A stretch of DNA of 64,000 nucleotides from NCBI GenBank assembly GCA_947000775.1, contig CAMQGK010000604.1, positions 6,998,501 to 7,062,500 of the forward strand. The letters run 5' to 3'. This document shows positions 37,376 to 47,829 of the stretch, in pieces. The notes under the pieces were generated by a model. The model was given only the letters and a program-made list of their open reading frames with translations. It was not told the DNA's origin and ran no database searches. The translations under genes were made by a program, and so were the position numbers. The stretch comes from Pterois miles. Lineage: Eukaryota; Chordata; Actinopteri; Perciformes; Scorpaenidae. The first letter of the stretch is position 1; the number at the start of each line of letters is the position of its first letter.

Positions 37376-38028
37376 AAAATGAAAACAAATTTGCATCTAC
37401 GTATTATTATCACATTAAGTATAATATTTACTGTATATATAGTCCTATTTCTCACTACTTGTGAACATAACAGTCCTGTAATTTGTCCAGCTTTGTTGTC
37501 CGTCGTTAGTTTGATGTCTGAGTAAAAACACTGAGAAAGATGCCTAAGAGTCAAAATCCTTGCATGTATGTACTTGGCAAATAAATCTGACTCTGAAACG
37601 AGTCAGTACCGACTCCCTTTCATTGTGAAAAATGCTTCAAATGGAGTTTTTCCTGCTTAACTGTCATTTTATTGTCACTTTTCAGGCCCTAATCAGAGAA
37701 ATGAAAATGGGTCGTTGATGCAGTCGCTGGCTGGAAGCTGTGAGGATGTGATGAGGACCGACGCTGCAGGAGGAATGAAGGGACGATACAGGAGTTTAGG
37801 AGGAGAGGACATGAACCAACTCAATGGAAACTATTATGATGGTGATGCATTTTGATGTCATGTATTTTTTTTTTTTCATTTAGGATTACTTCTGTTGTAA
37901 CGATAATACAAGTAATAATGCTAATAATGTGTACACGTATGTAAACATAAATGACCAGTCAGCTTGTCTGGTGTAATGCGTGCGTTCATGTGTTATGTAT
38001 GTGAGTGCGTACATCATACATATGTGCA

Positions 38029-38063
<35 letters not shown>

Positions 38064-38197
38064 TGTCAGTCTGCCCACGGCGCTGCAGGAGAATGGGTTG
38101 TGCTGAATATAAATCAGGTGACTGAACAGGCGGGGGTTTCTTCCCAGACAAGCTCAGAAGATTGTGTAATGCCCACTCCTACATTACTGGTTTGCAT

Positions 38198-38242
<45 letters not shown>

Positions 38243-38554
38243 CACAACCCTTTCTCCACTTGGCGACCAACACAACAAGCACTGTATTTACTAGTCCGCC
38301 TTCAGATGGACCACAGACACTGAAGCTGACTGGACTCTATTTGGACAGGATCTTGAATTTCAGCTTCCTTCCCGCTGGATTCATTAGTTTGATTTGATTT
38401 TTGGTGGCAGCATCTTGGACTATAAGGTCATAAGACTTGGGCTTTCTCTGTCCTGTTTCTCCTTTTATATTCACTGCTGTAGTGGAACTGTATCCTCCTG
38501 TGAATGCTGACATTGGTGGGCGACCCTCAGAAGAGAGGAGGTGAAGTGGTGACC
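37376..38554. other. 5' flank of gldn
   Basis: Holds (GT)n at about 38031-38061 and (CA)n at about 38202-38236. An open frame of about 50 codons at 37695-37854 has an acceptor-like start but no partner exon. No clear TATA box was identified for gldn. Confidence 0.4.
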
Positions 38555-40759
38555 ATGTGGATCCCGACCCCCAGCATGACTCTCCCTCAGCGGCTGGTGC
38601 TGTACGGGACGTGTGCCGTGGCGCTGATGAACTCTGTGGGCCTCCTGGTACTCTTGGTCCAGCAGAATCAGCAGCGTGCATTGTTGGAGCAGATGGAGGT
38701 GAAGCTGACCGAGGTGGAGCAGAGCTCGGTGGTGGAGTTCCTCCAGGAGGTGCCCAGAGGAGCGGCTGGGATGTGGGCACAACCGCAAAGCCAGTATCAA
38801 TACCAGTACTCCAGGAATAAGAGGAGTGAAGAGCTGGAGAAGGAGCTACAGCAGGAGATGCAGGAGATTCACCAGGAGGAGGGACAGGAGGTGAGCCAGG
38901 AGGTGAGCCAGGAGGTGGGAGAGGAAGCAGAGAAGAAGATGAAAGATGAGAGGAAGCACAAGCACCGCCATGGCCAGAGTTACCACAAGGCACACATGCA
39001 GGATGACATGATGATGATGATGACCTACTCCATGGTCCCGGTGAGATGAGAGACCTATAGATCTATATGAGGAAGAAACAGTGATCTATAAGTACTCTAC
39101 ACAGTCTATAATATACATTACATTAAGTTGTCATTGCTAACTAATGATGCATCACTAACTGGTTAAAATAACAGCGGTCGTGGGCCCTGTGACCATCAGG
39201 GGGGCTGGTTGTGGTAATTAGATTAAATGTAACACACCACTAGCACAGTACAAACTAAATAATAAGAGCCTAAAGGCAACAGCACCTGCATTATTACATA
39301 TTCACTAACAAAGACCACGACAATAACAAACAAACATATGCTTTTAGGATAGTTTATGATGTTTTGAAGATGGAGGGGAACAATGATGATGAGAAGGGAT
39401 AGGGAAGGGAGGATTCAGGGTTGTGGAAGAGGATGGAGGACAGCGATGTTGGACCAGTGTCAGCCGGAGGTACCGGCGAGACTCTGAGAAGAGGAGCAGG
39501 GTCTTTACGAGGGACGGCTCCCATCTTTACAGAGCCCCCAATCGTTCCTGTTTTCAAGTGCGAGAGAAAAAAAAGGGAAAGAGAAAAGAAAAACAAAGAC
39601 TGCTTTTTGAGGCATGGTCTCAAATTAAGTTATAAAACTTCATATTTTGAGGCGCTCATGAACATTTTTTAGATATTTGTACTGTACTTGAGGATTTCCA
39701 TTTTGTCCTTTGAGCCTTTCCGCTGCTTCAGTCTATTTCAGAGGAAAATATTAAGACGTTTTACTTGACAACATTTATTCAACAGCTGTAGTTAAGTCGC
39801 AGATCAAGATTCGACATAAAAAACATGATCAGTTCATGAAATATCATGACTTAAACTGCTTAACAGCATTTACATGCAAATAATACGTTTCTTACATGTT
39901 TAACATCAGTAATAATAATCCTATAATATAATATCAAAACACAACGCATTCTGCTGCATGAGCATTTTCACTTTTGAAACTTTAAGTAGATTTTGCTCAT
40001 TATACTTTCACTTAAGTAACATTTTAAGTCTGACTTATAATGGAGTATTGTAATGAGGGGCATTTTTTGCCTTTATTAGACAGAAATGTGGGAGAGAGAG
40101 AAACGTTATCACATGCAACAAAGGTCCCACAGCTCATTTTTGCTCCAGCACCCCGTGCTGTAATTGCTTAATCCGGCCCTGTTGCTTACATTTATTTCAA
40201 TATTTTAATCACATTTTGACATTTTGTCTTTCTTTTCAGATCAAATTACTGATCGACATTTGCAACAGCACCAAGGGAGTCTGCATCGCTGGTATGTCTG
40301 ACACAAGTATTACACTACCGAGTCATGTCCAAAATATCACTTTTAAATCTCTAACATCCTCATCCCTTCTGTTGCAGGACCACCAGGACCGCCTGGTACA
40401 TGAACCCTTCATTCTGAGTCTAAATTTAAAATACTATATGTCTCCTTTATGGTTTAGTGACCCATACCCTCCTGAATGTGTTTTCTATTCATGGTGAGGA
40501 CTTTTTTGTGTTCCTGTAGGTCCGCCCGGTGTGGACGGTATGCCCGGCCACAATGGGACTGATGGTATCCCCGGACTGAATGGACTGCCCGGGGCTGATG
40601 GGAAAAGAGGAAAAAAAGGTAAGGAATCTGTTTTTACTCACCATCCATTTGTATCAATGCCTCGAGCAACGCTGGCCATTTTAGTGAAGAACTAAAGCAG
40701 CAGTCAAAGGGTTGAGTACAACCTGGGGTTAAAAAATACCAAAATACCAAGAAGCTCAT

Positions 40760-40810
<51 letters not shown>

Positions 40811-43800
40811 ACACAAACATACCAACACACTCAGTTTCCTGATCTGTCCAAGGAGCATAACGACGTCAGATTTGATTCATCCTAGATGACTGAAGTGGTC
40901 GATTCCGCCGCCTTTCTCTCACATTCTCAGCTAATATTATTCATCTTTGTGGTTTTGGGCTTCAGCTAATTGAACCGGAAAACTCCCACCCAGTATCCTC
41001 CCACTTCACTGTTCTCCTTTCACAGTCAGTGGACGGCATGATTCACCCTCAGAAGTCAATGGAGTAATTCATGGTTTTAACAATAGGGGAAAGTGTATTG
41101 ACTTTATGAATGCAGTCTTGGAGCTATTTTACACAACGTCCTCCATCAGGTGAGAGAGGAGAACCGGGGGAAAAGGGAGAGCGAGGAGAGCCTGGTCCGC
41201 CTGGAGAGAAGGGACAGCCGTCCAATGACATCATTATTGAGGGCAAGTAGGCCTTTATACTCTGTTTGGTGTCACTCAAACCATTTTGCATAACTAAATT
41301 TATATTAAAATGATGTGAAGATTTGCAAAAAATCTGGAAGATCTTCAGAATAAATCTACTTTTTTACATCCCCAGGGTTTAGATGTTTTCTCTTCTTTGT
41401 ACAGGTCCTCCTGGTCCTCCAGGTCCTCCTGGGCCCATGGGACCTCCTGGCCCACAGGGGCCTCCCAGAACAAGACACCACAGAGCCAACCTTCAGGCTG
41501 CTCATACCTTGGGTAAGAGGCCTTGTTGACCATAATCCAATACTCTGCAGAGACTGAAAGTTAATTCTTGACCTTCAAAGCTGGCAAAAACAATCTCACC
41601 GCAGGGTCCATGTAGTCGTCGTTCTGGAGCTTTTGATCGTATCACACAATCTTACCAATCTTACCCCCTTAGGGTTGTCTGCTTTGCAGCTGTCTAAATT
41701 AGACTTGCAAATGTATAACTAAGCTCATAACAACACACTTACTTTACTTACTTCTTATTAACAAAATCTAATGAAATATTCAGTTGCAGTCCATATTTGT
41801 TGTTGTTTAGCCTTTCAAAAACGACATTTTCGTTTGCTCTCCTGCTTGACGTTCCTGTATTAACAGGGTGATCTAGGAGCAGTCTAACAACACCATAAAT
41901 GACATCTATTTAACCACGATTACAAAACTGTATTTTGGCTTTAACACTGTTATAGTAAATCAGTTAAGCCATTACAAAAGAAGAGATCATGTTATGTGTC
42001 GGAAATTGCTTAGAGAATCTGTCAAGAGGATTTTGTTGGAGGATTTGTAATTTTTGATAATGTCAGGGGGGCTCAGCTTTTCTTAAACACAAGAGAAGAA
42101 GGACTTCATGAAAAATAGGTTGGAAACCACTGCTCTTAGAGGTTAAAATATATTTAAATTCAAACATCTACTGTAGCTACAGGTCCATAAACACTGGGCG
42201 GCTCCGTCTGCTGAGGAAGATCTTGTGATACGATCAAAAGCTCCAGAACTGCTAATACGTGGTCCTCATAGTGAGATACATTTGACTAGCACACACCATG
42301 AGCGAACACTGTGAGTGACATGAAATGAAACTGTTTCTAACAGGGCTGTTACACGCCGTTTCAAATGATGAAACGTCGTCTATAAAGGAGGCTGTGAAAC
42401 CACAAGAGAAGCCGGCTAAAAAGAGCGGTGCGTGTTCAGAGGAGTGTGTATATACACGTATAACATCCAATGTGGTGATGGAAGCATCTAAGGTTGGTGT
42501 TATTGTGTTTCCCCTCAGACTGCCTGATCAAGTCTCTGATCAACCCCAGGAATGTGACAAAGATGGAGGGCACATTTGGTACGTGGATGAGAGACACCGC
42601 TCAGCTGAACGACGAGCGAATCTGGGTGGCAGAACACTTTTCTGGTAGGTTGGTTACGGAGGACCATCAGCGTGGATGCTGATGTGTCAAAGAAATGCAG
42701 CGCTGTTACAGCAGCGGTTCCCAACCCGACCCAACAACATCTCTATTTGAATAAAGTAATTCAGAGTTTTACTATAATAGCATTAGAGCCAAAATTGATT
42801 TTTGTTTCTCTGGTTAATTAAATCTAATTTATGTCATTAGATTGCTGCATAACGTGTGAGAGAAAAGAGGATTTTGACCACAGTGAAAATGTTTTTGAAA
42901 GGCTAAATGCCAACAAATATGGATTGAAGCAAGATATTTTTTAATTTTGTTACTAAGTAGAAAAAATATATATCTTTTTAAATAGTTTAGTTTACAGACT
43001 TTTGTATAAAATATCCAGTTAGTTAGTTATTATAGTTTTCGTTAATCATATTTTGACAACCTCAGAGCAGATCAATCCTGGCGCACCCCCTGTGATCTTT
43101 GGCGCCCCCCTAAGGAGGGCCCGGACCCCAGGTTAGAAACCACTGTACTAGACCATTGGGCCTTATTTCTTTGAGGTGAACGTTTTGCTCGTTCTTCCCC
43201 AGGTCGTGTGGTGAAGGAGTATAAAAGCATCGCCTCCTTCCAGAACAGCAGCAGTGATGCTGTGGATGTTAGAAAGTTCTACCAAGGCTGCGGCCACACG
43301 GTTCACAACGGCTCCCTCTATTATCACATCGCTGGCACTTCCAGCATTGCCAGGTAAGCCGATGAGATGGTGCAGAGTTAGGTGCTTTGCTATTTTCCAT
43401 TCTGTTCCCTCTGGTTAACAACCTGCTGCTTGTTTGTTCACAGATTTCACTTTCACACCAAGAAGCTTCACACTCTCTCCATAGAAAACGCTTTGTACCA
43501 CAACCTCGCCTACCTGCTCCACAACTCCAAGACCTACTTCAAACTGGCAGCGGATGAGAACGGCTTGTGGCTGATCTTCGCCTCCAGCGTGGATGAGAGC
43601 ATCACGGTGGCCCAGCTGGACCAGAAGACCTTCTCCGTCACGTCCTACATAAACACCACCTACCCCCGCACTAAGGCCGGCAACGCCTTCATCGCCTGCG
43701 GCGTCCTGTACGTCACAGACACCAAGGACGCCAGAGTCACCTTTGCTTTTGACCTGCTGAAGGGAAAGCCGGTTAATGTGACCTTTGACCTGAGGTCTCC

Positions 43801-43909
43801 GGGTGGAGTGCTGGCAATGCTCTCCTACAGCCCGAAGGACAGACACCTGTATGTGTGGGACCAGGGCTACGTCAGGCTCTACGTGGTCCACTTCATCTCT
43901 GATGAGTAA
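38555..43909 (+). CDS. gldn: Gliomedin, complete, ten exons
   Basis: Gliomedin is a Schwann-cell type II membrane/secreted collagen-olfactomedin protein that clusters Na+ channels at nodes of Ranvier by binding neurofascin and NrCAM. Exons: 38555-39040, 40240-40291, 40378-40395, 40520-40618, 41150-41242, 41405-41512, 42344-42427, 42519-42644, 43203-43353, 43444-43909. They total 1683 nt, 560 aa (human about 551). In order: transmembrane segment at residues 14-35; furin-like RNKR at 87-90; an acidic Glu/Gln-rich stretch at about 91-150; the conserved MMMTYSMVP block ending at 162; CNSTKG; interrupted Gly-X-Y collagen from about 180 to 268; olfactomedin domain from about 320 to 560. I chose the ATG at 38555 (ACC before ATG) over the in-frame ATG at 38504, which has T at -3. 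Intron 5 starts with GC, and exon 3 is only 18 nt. Confidence 0.95.
40762..40806. repeat. (CA)n microsatellite in gldn intron 4
   Basis: About 22 CA units. Confidence 0.96.
41600..42272. mobile_element. DNA element with about 40-bp inverted termini in gldn intron 6
   Basis: GTTCTGGAGCTTTTGATCGT plus ATCACA near 41620-41646 is exactly inverted as TGTGATACGATCAAAAGCTC plus CAGAAC near 42224-42249, with weaker matching outward to GGTCC. No transposase. Target duplication not clear. Confidence 0.7.
42715..43145 (+). mobile_element. hAT-like element in gldn intron 8
   Basis: Begins CAGCGGTTCCCAACCC and ends AGAAACCACTG. The interior (TTAGAGCCAAAATTGATTT, GGCTAAATGCCAACAAATAT) is shared with 44071-44802. 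Confidence 0.65.
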
Positions 43910-44189
43910 AAAACACCGTCTGAACATGACTGACAACATGCAGACATGACTGTTCAATACTGAAAGCAAACTGCCCGCTGACCACCAACTACTTACTCCA
44001 TCTTTGGAAATTGGTCATATAGAGAGAGATATTGCCTACACATCAGTGTCAACTTTATCTTCCTGTAGAGCATCGGTTCCCAACCTATTGTCCTTGAAGC
44101 CCCCCCAACTGGTATCAAACAATAGCTTCACCCCCGACGTCATCACCCTAAGAAAAAATTACAAATCCTCAAACAAAATGCTCAGTTTG

Positions 44190-44195
44190 AATAAA
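44190..44195 (+). terminator. gldn: First AATAAA after the gldn stop codon
   Basis: AATAAA at this position is the first canonical poly(A) hexamer I see downstream of the gldn stop (43909). It lies inside the hAT-type element at 44071-44802, so the transposon may supply the gldn 3' end. The real cleavage site is unknown. Confidence 0.35.
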
Positions 44196-44311
44196 TGGAT
44201 TCAGTGTATTTAATGAGTCAGTTAACTTTTTTTTAATGAATTTAACTTGTCAGTTTCGCCAACTTGAAGTGATGATGTCAAGATGGATTTGCCAAGCGAG
44301 TGCATATAAAT

Positions 44312-44317
<6 letters not shown>

Positions 44318-44369
<52 letters not shown>

Positions 44370-44383
44370 TATCTACATATACG

Positions 44384-44450
<67 letters not shown>
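44318..44450. repeat. (TA)n(CT)n(TA)n compound microsatellite
   Basis: TA units, then about 15 CT units (44388-44417), then TA units; inside the hAT-like element. Confidence 0.93.
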
Positions 44451-44452
<2 letters not shown>

Positions 44453-45066
44453 ATTTTTGTAATTACAATTTTTGTAATGACTTAATTAATTTACTATGAT
44501 CTATGATAGCATTAGAGCCAAAATAGATAGTTAAATAAATGTAATTTATGGTGTTGTTAGATTGCTGCATCATGCAGGAGAGGAAACAGGTTTCTGACCA
44601 CAGTGAACCACCGTTTTGAAAGGCTAAACGGCAACAAATATCTTTTTAAATAGTTTTATATACAGACTTTGTTTAAATTATCCGGTAAATGTGTTATTAG
44701 GATTTTAGCTTTACATGAGAAAATTTAATTTTGACACCCTCAGAGAAGACAAATCCTGGCGCACCCCTGCAGACGGACCGGACCTCAGTTTGGGAACCAC
44801 TGCTGCAGAGCATTCCTGTCAGCAATCAGTTGTTAAACATCACTGTTTCACTGAAGGAAAACCATTTTTGGTCAATAATTATCATCATATTGTCAAAGAT
44901 ATATACTGCTGTATTTACATCCTATTGTACATGTGAGATTTTGGAGTTGCTAACGGTGTGAAAACATTTTATCATTTTGTATCAAACAGTTCATAATTTA
45001 TACAAATTGAACTTATAACTCAACTTTTGTGGCCATCTGTGTTGTAAGGTGTTACATTATTTAGTG

Positions 45067-45937
45067 CAGTGGTTCTCAACCTGGGGGTCGGGACACCAAA
45101 GGGGGTCGCAAAATAATTTCTGGGGATTGCCAGATGGTTGTGGGGAATAGTTTTTACATTACATCGCCTGAACTAGTGATATAATTTACCTTACAACCTT
45201 AAACCTTTATTACAATCATCATGTACAGTATATACAAATACATGCATGAAATTTGACGGAGAGCATTTGGGGTTCAGTGTCTCGCCCAAGGACACTTCAA
45301 CATGGAGACAGTAGGAACCAGGGATCAAACCGCAAACCTTGCAGTTAAAGGACGACACGCTAAATTCATAGAGCCCTACTGGGATGATGTATTTTTGTAG
45401 GCCAACCAAGAACTTAGCATCGCCCTGTAACAAAGCTTGACAAAAAACTAATGCGATTATTGGATCATTGCAGAAAATAAGCTCTGTGGCAAACACATGA
45501 ATAATATACATTTTGTACAGCAAGATAATCTGATTTTTGAGGTGTGAATGAAGTAAAAAGCTAATGTTAACGGACACATGAGCACAACTATACACAACGA
45601 GGCTGTAAAGGAAGACGAGTCTGTGATGATGTTTAGTAGTCTCATTTAACTACTTGTTAGCAATCGCCTATTTTAATACACGTAAAGGCTTAAAAATTCA
45701 TGAATGGGGTATTTATTGATGTTTTTTCTGTTGTAAAACCAAAATGTTAAAAAATCTCACAGACCTTATTTCAAGCATCTAACTAAAAACCCATTGACTT
45801 CCAGATGAGGGAAATGGAAGTGGTAAAATGCTGCCTCATTCTGGGCTTTAGGACTCATTAAACAAAACCAAACTGGACGATCGCGAACACCATCCTCGTT
45901 ATTCTGGGGGGTGACTTGGAAAGGCTGGGAACCACTG
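45067..45937. mobile_element. hAT-like element with perfect 8-bp target duplication
   Basis: CAGTGGTTCTCAACCTGGGG and GGCTGGGAACCACTG are inverted ends. The duplication ATTTAGTG is exact on both sides (45059-45066 and 45938-45945). A SINE-like piece (TGTCTCGCCCAAGGACACTT) lies inside at about 45240-45350. No transposase. Confidence 0.85.
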
Positions 45938-46079
45938 ATTTAGTGTATTTGCATGACAGTTGTCTTTTTTGTATTTTTATATAGATGTACATGTAATGAA
46001 GCAGCATGGTCCCTGCTGGTTGCTTATTCCTCTTGACAGAAAATTTAAACAAAAAAACAAAAAACAACAGCGCCAAATC

Positions 46080-47829
46080 AGCCTGATGAAATAAAAAGAA
46101 TTTATTCACTTTACAAAGGTAAAACTCTGACCATGACCTGTTCTCTCACACTCCTCCAGGCTCAAGTGCCCTAGTAAGCGTCTACCCATGATATTGGCTT
46201 CTTTTGCATTATTACATGCACACACACATACACACCAGACACCAGTAGGACCATTGGTAAAACACTTAAGCTACATACAGTACACATAGTGGGCCGAAAG
46301 AGGGAGAGAAACACAAATCTCTTTAATAAATACCATACATACACTTAACAAAAGTTACAACTAATCCAGCTGGTATGATACAAACCAAAAATAAAGAAAT
46401 GCTTTCATGTTTGTACAAGCTGTTGTGGTATTTCATATATATATATATATATTTATATAATTTATATATTAAAACTATTTCAAACATTTTAACTACTAGG
46501 CCAAATAAAGCCAGACATTCATTTGTATATAACAGTTTCTTCTTCATTATCCTATTTATTTGAAATAAACTTTAGTGTCTCCAGAATTTGAGTGCAAATA
46601 TCTATTTCTTATGGATGAAACAGTAAAAACAACTAGCGAGGTAACACAAACTTACATACAGTAGACTGTGTTGCACATCTCCCAGTCAGATACAGTTAAA
46701 ACCCCTTACATTCCTAAAATAAAAAGGCAATAAGTTAAATAGGAATGGTCAACAAAACAAAGATATAAATAATTTAAATAATGCAATAAAAATTAATTAA
46801 AAACAACAAACGAATTCAAGAATATCTTGTGCAAAACCAGAAGTGAACCTTTGTGTTTCTGCTCTGGGCGGGTGGGCTCTCAGGTTTGGACCAGACAGAT
46901 GGGAACACTGAAATCACAGTCACGGGAGTAAAACACATCGTCTTCCGAACAGGAATGTTCTAGCAGTGAGTCGGCCACACAAACAGGCATTTGAGGGCAG
47001 GTGGGCGGGCAGGCGTACAGATGGCGGACACAGCAGAGTGAACACACACCCACGCGCACACAAACAAACACACACACACACACACACTCGGGGACCACAG
47101 CGAGCCGGGTCAAGCCCAAACTAGGGGGGGCCAGAGTGGGTGACGGGCAGCCAGTGAGAGGGGGGTGAGGGTGGGGGAGGGGTGCACCATCAACTCTTCC
47201 GTAAGGGCTGAGAAAAGCCGGGCAAAAAGGCAGGTTGGGGTGTGTTGGGGGGGTAAAAACCATTGAAACAAAATGCAGATTCCAACAACTCGATTCACAC
47301 CGGAAACCACTGACTTAATAACAAACCACAGTGCTGGTTACAGTAGATGCTAAGAGATTTCAGCTGTGGGCACAAAATGACGACAGTTACACACTTTTTA
47401 AAATTTTTGCTTGAGCACTTTTACAGAGCACTATCAATAGACCTGTGATTGCACCGCGGAACGAGAACAGGACATGCATAGCTTCCCTATGGACACACTC
47501 TAAGAGTAGAGATTCTTCAATAAAATTACAATAAATCTAGCTTTAAAATCAAGTATGATACCTTTTGCTTGTAACGTTGCCTTCAGCCTTTCGTGGGGGG
47601 AACAAAAATATTTGCAGCTCTGTTTTTTCCGTTGTGGATATGATTTACGTCGACAGTAAACCCACCAACACTGCACACTCTGAAAGATGCCAAAAGCATT
47701 GTGATCTTTTGACCAGCTCATCCCCCATCAATTATTCTATTAATGCCTAGCGAGTGTTACGTTTTTAGCTTTTTGTGTTTTTTCTTTCTGTCTCTTTCCT
47801 CTTTGGACCCTCAGACGTGGAAGTAGGCG
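46080..47829 (-). other. dmxl2: Probable 3' UTR of dmxl2
   Basis: The stretch after the dmxl2 stop codon shows no other coding sequence. On the gene strand AATAAA occurs at 46105-46100 (plus-strand TTTATT), with other copies such as near 46550. A G-rich plus-strand block (C-rich in the mRNA) lies at 47124-47182. A 3' UTR of up to about 1.75 kb is plausible; the true end is not visible. Confidence 0.5.

Larger units (their letters stand above)
44071..44802 (+). mobile_element. hAT-like element downstream of gldn, 732 bp
   Basis: Inverted termini CATCGGTTCCCAACC and TTGGGAACCACTG lie between 8-bp duplications CTGTAGAG (44063-44070) and CTGCAGAG (44803-44810), one mismatch, as expected for hAT. 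It contains (TA)n and (CT)n tracts and no transposase. Confidence 0.75.

Noticed and set aside
37687..37854. Open frame of about 50 codons behind an acceptor-like TTTTCAG upstream of gldn
   Set aside because: No convincing donor or partner exon and no recognised sequence; not enough to call an exon.
38504..38554. Earlier in-frame ATG for gldn
   Set aside because: T at -3 makes a poor initiation context; the ATG at 38555 is better. Not excluded.
38337..38993. 218-codon frame antisense to gldn exon 1
   Set aside because: Shadow of the real exon, with Pro/Ser-rich composition caused by reverse reading of Glu/Gln codons.
43415..43969. 184-codon minus-strand frame opposite the last gldn exon
   Set aside because: Shadow frame of the olfactomedin-domain exon.
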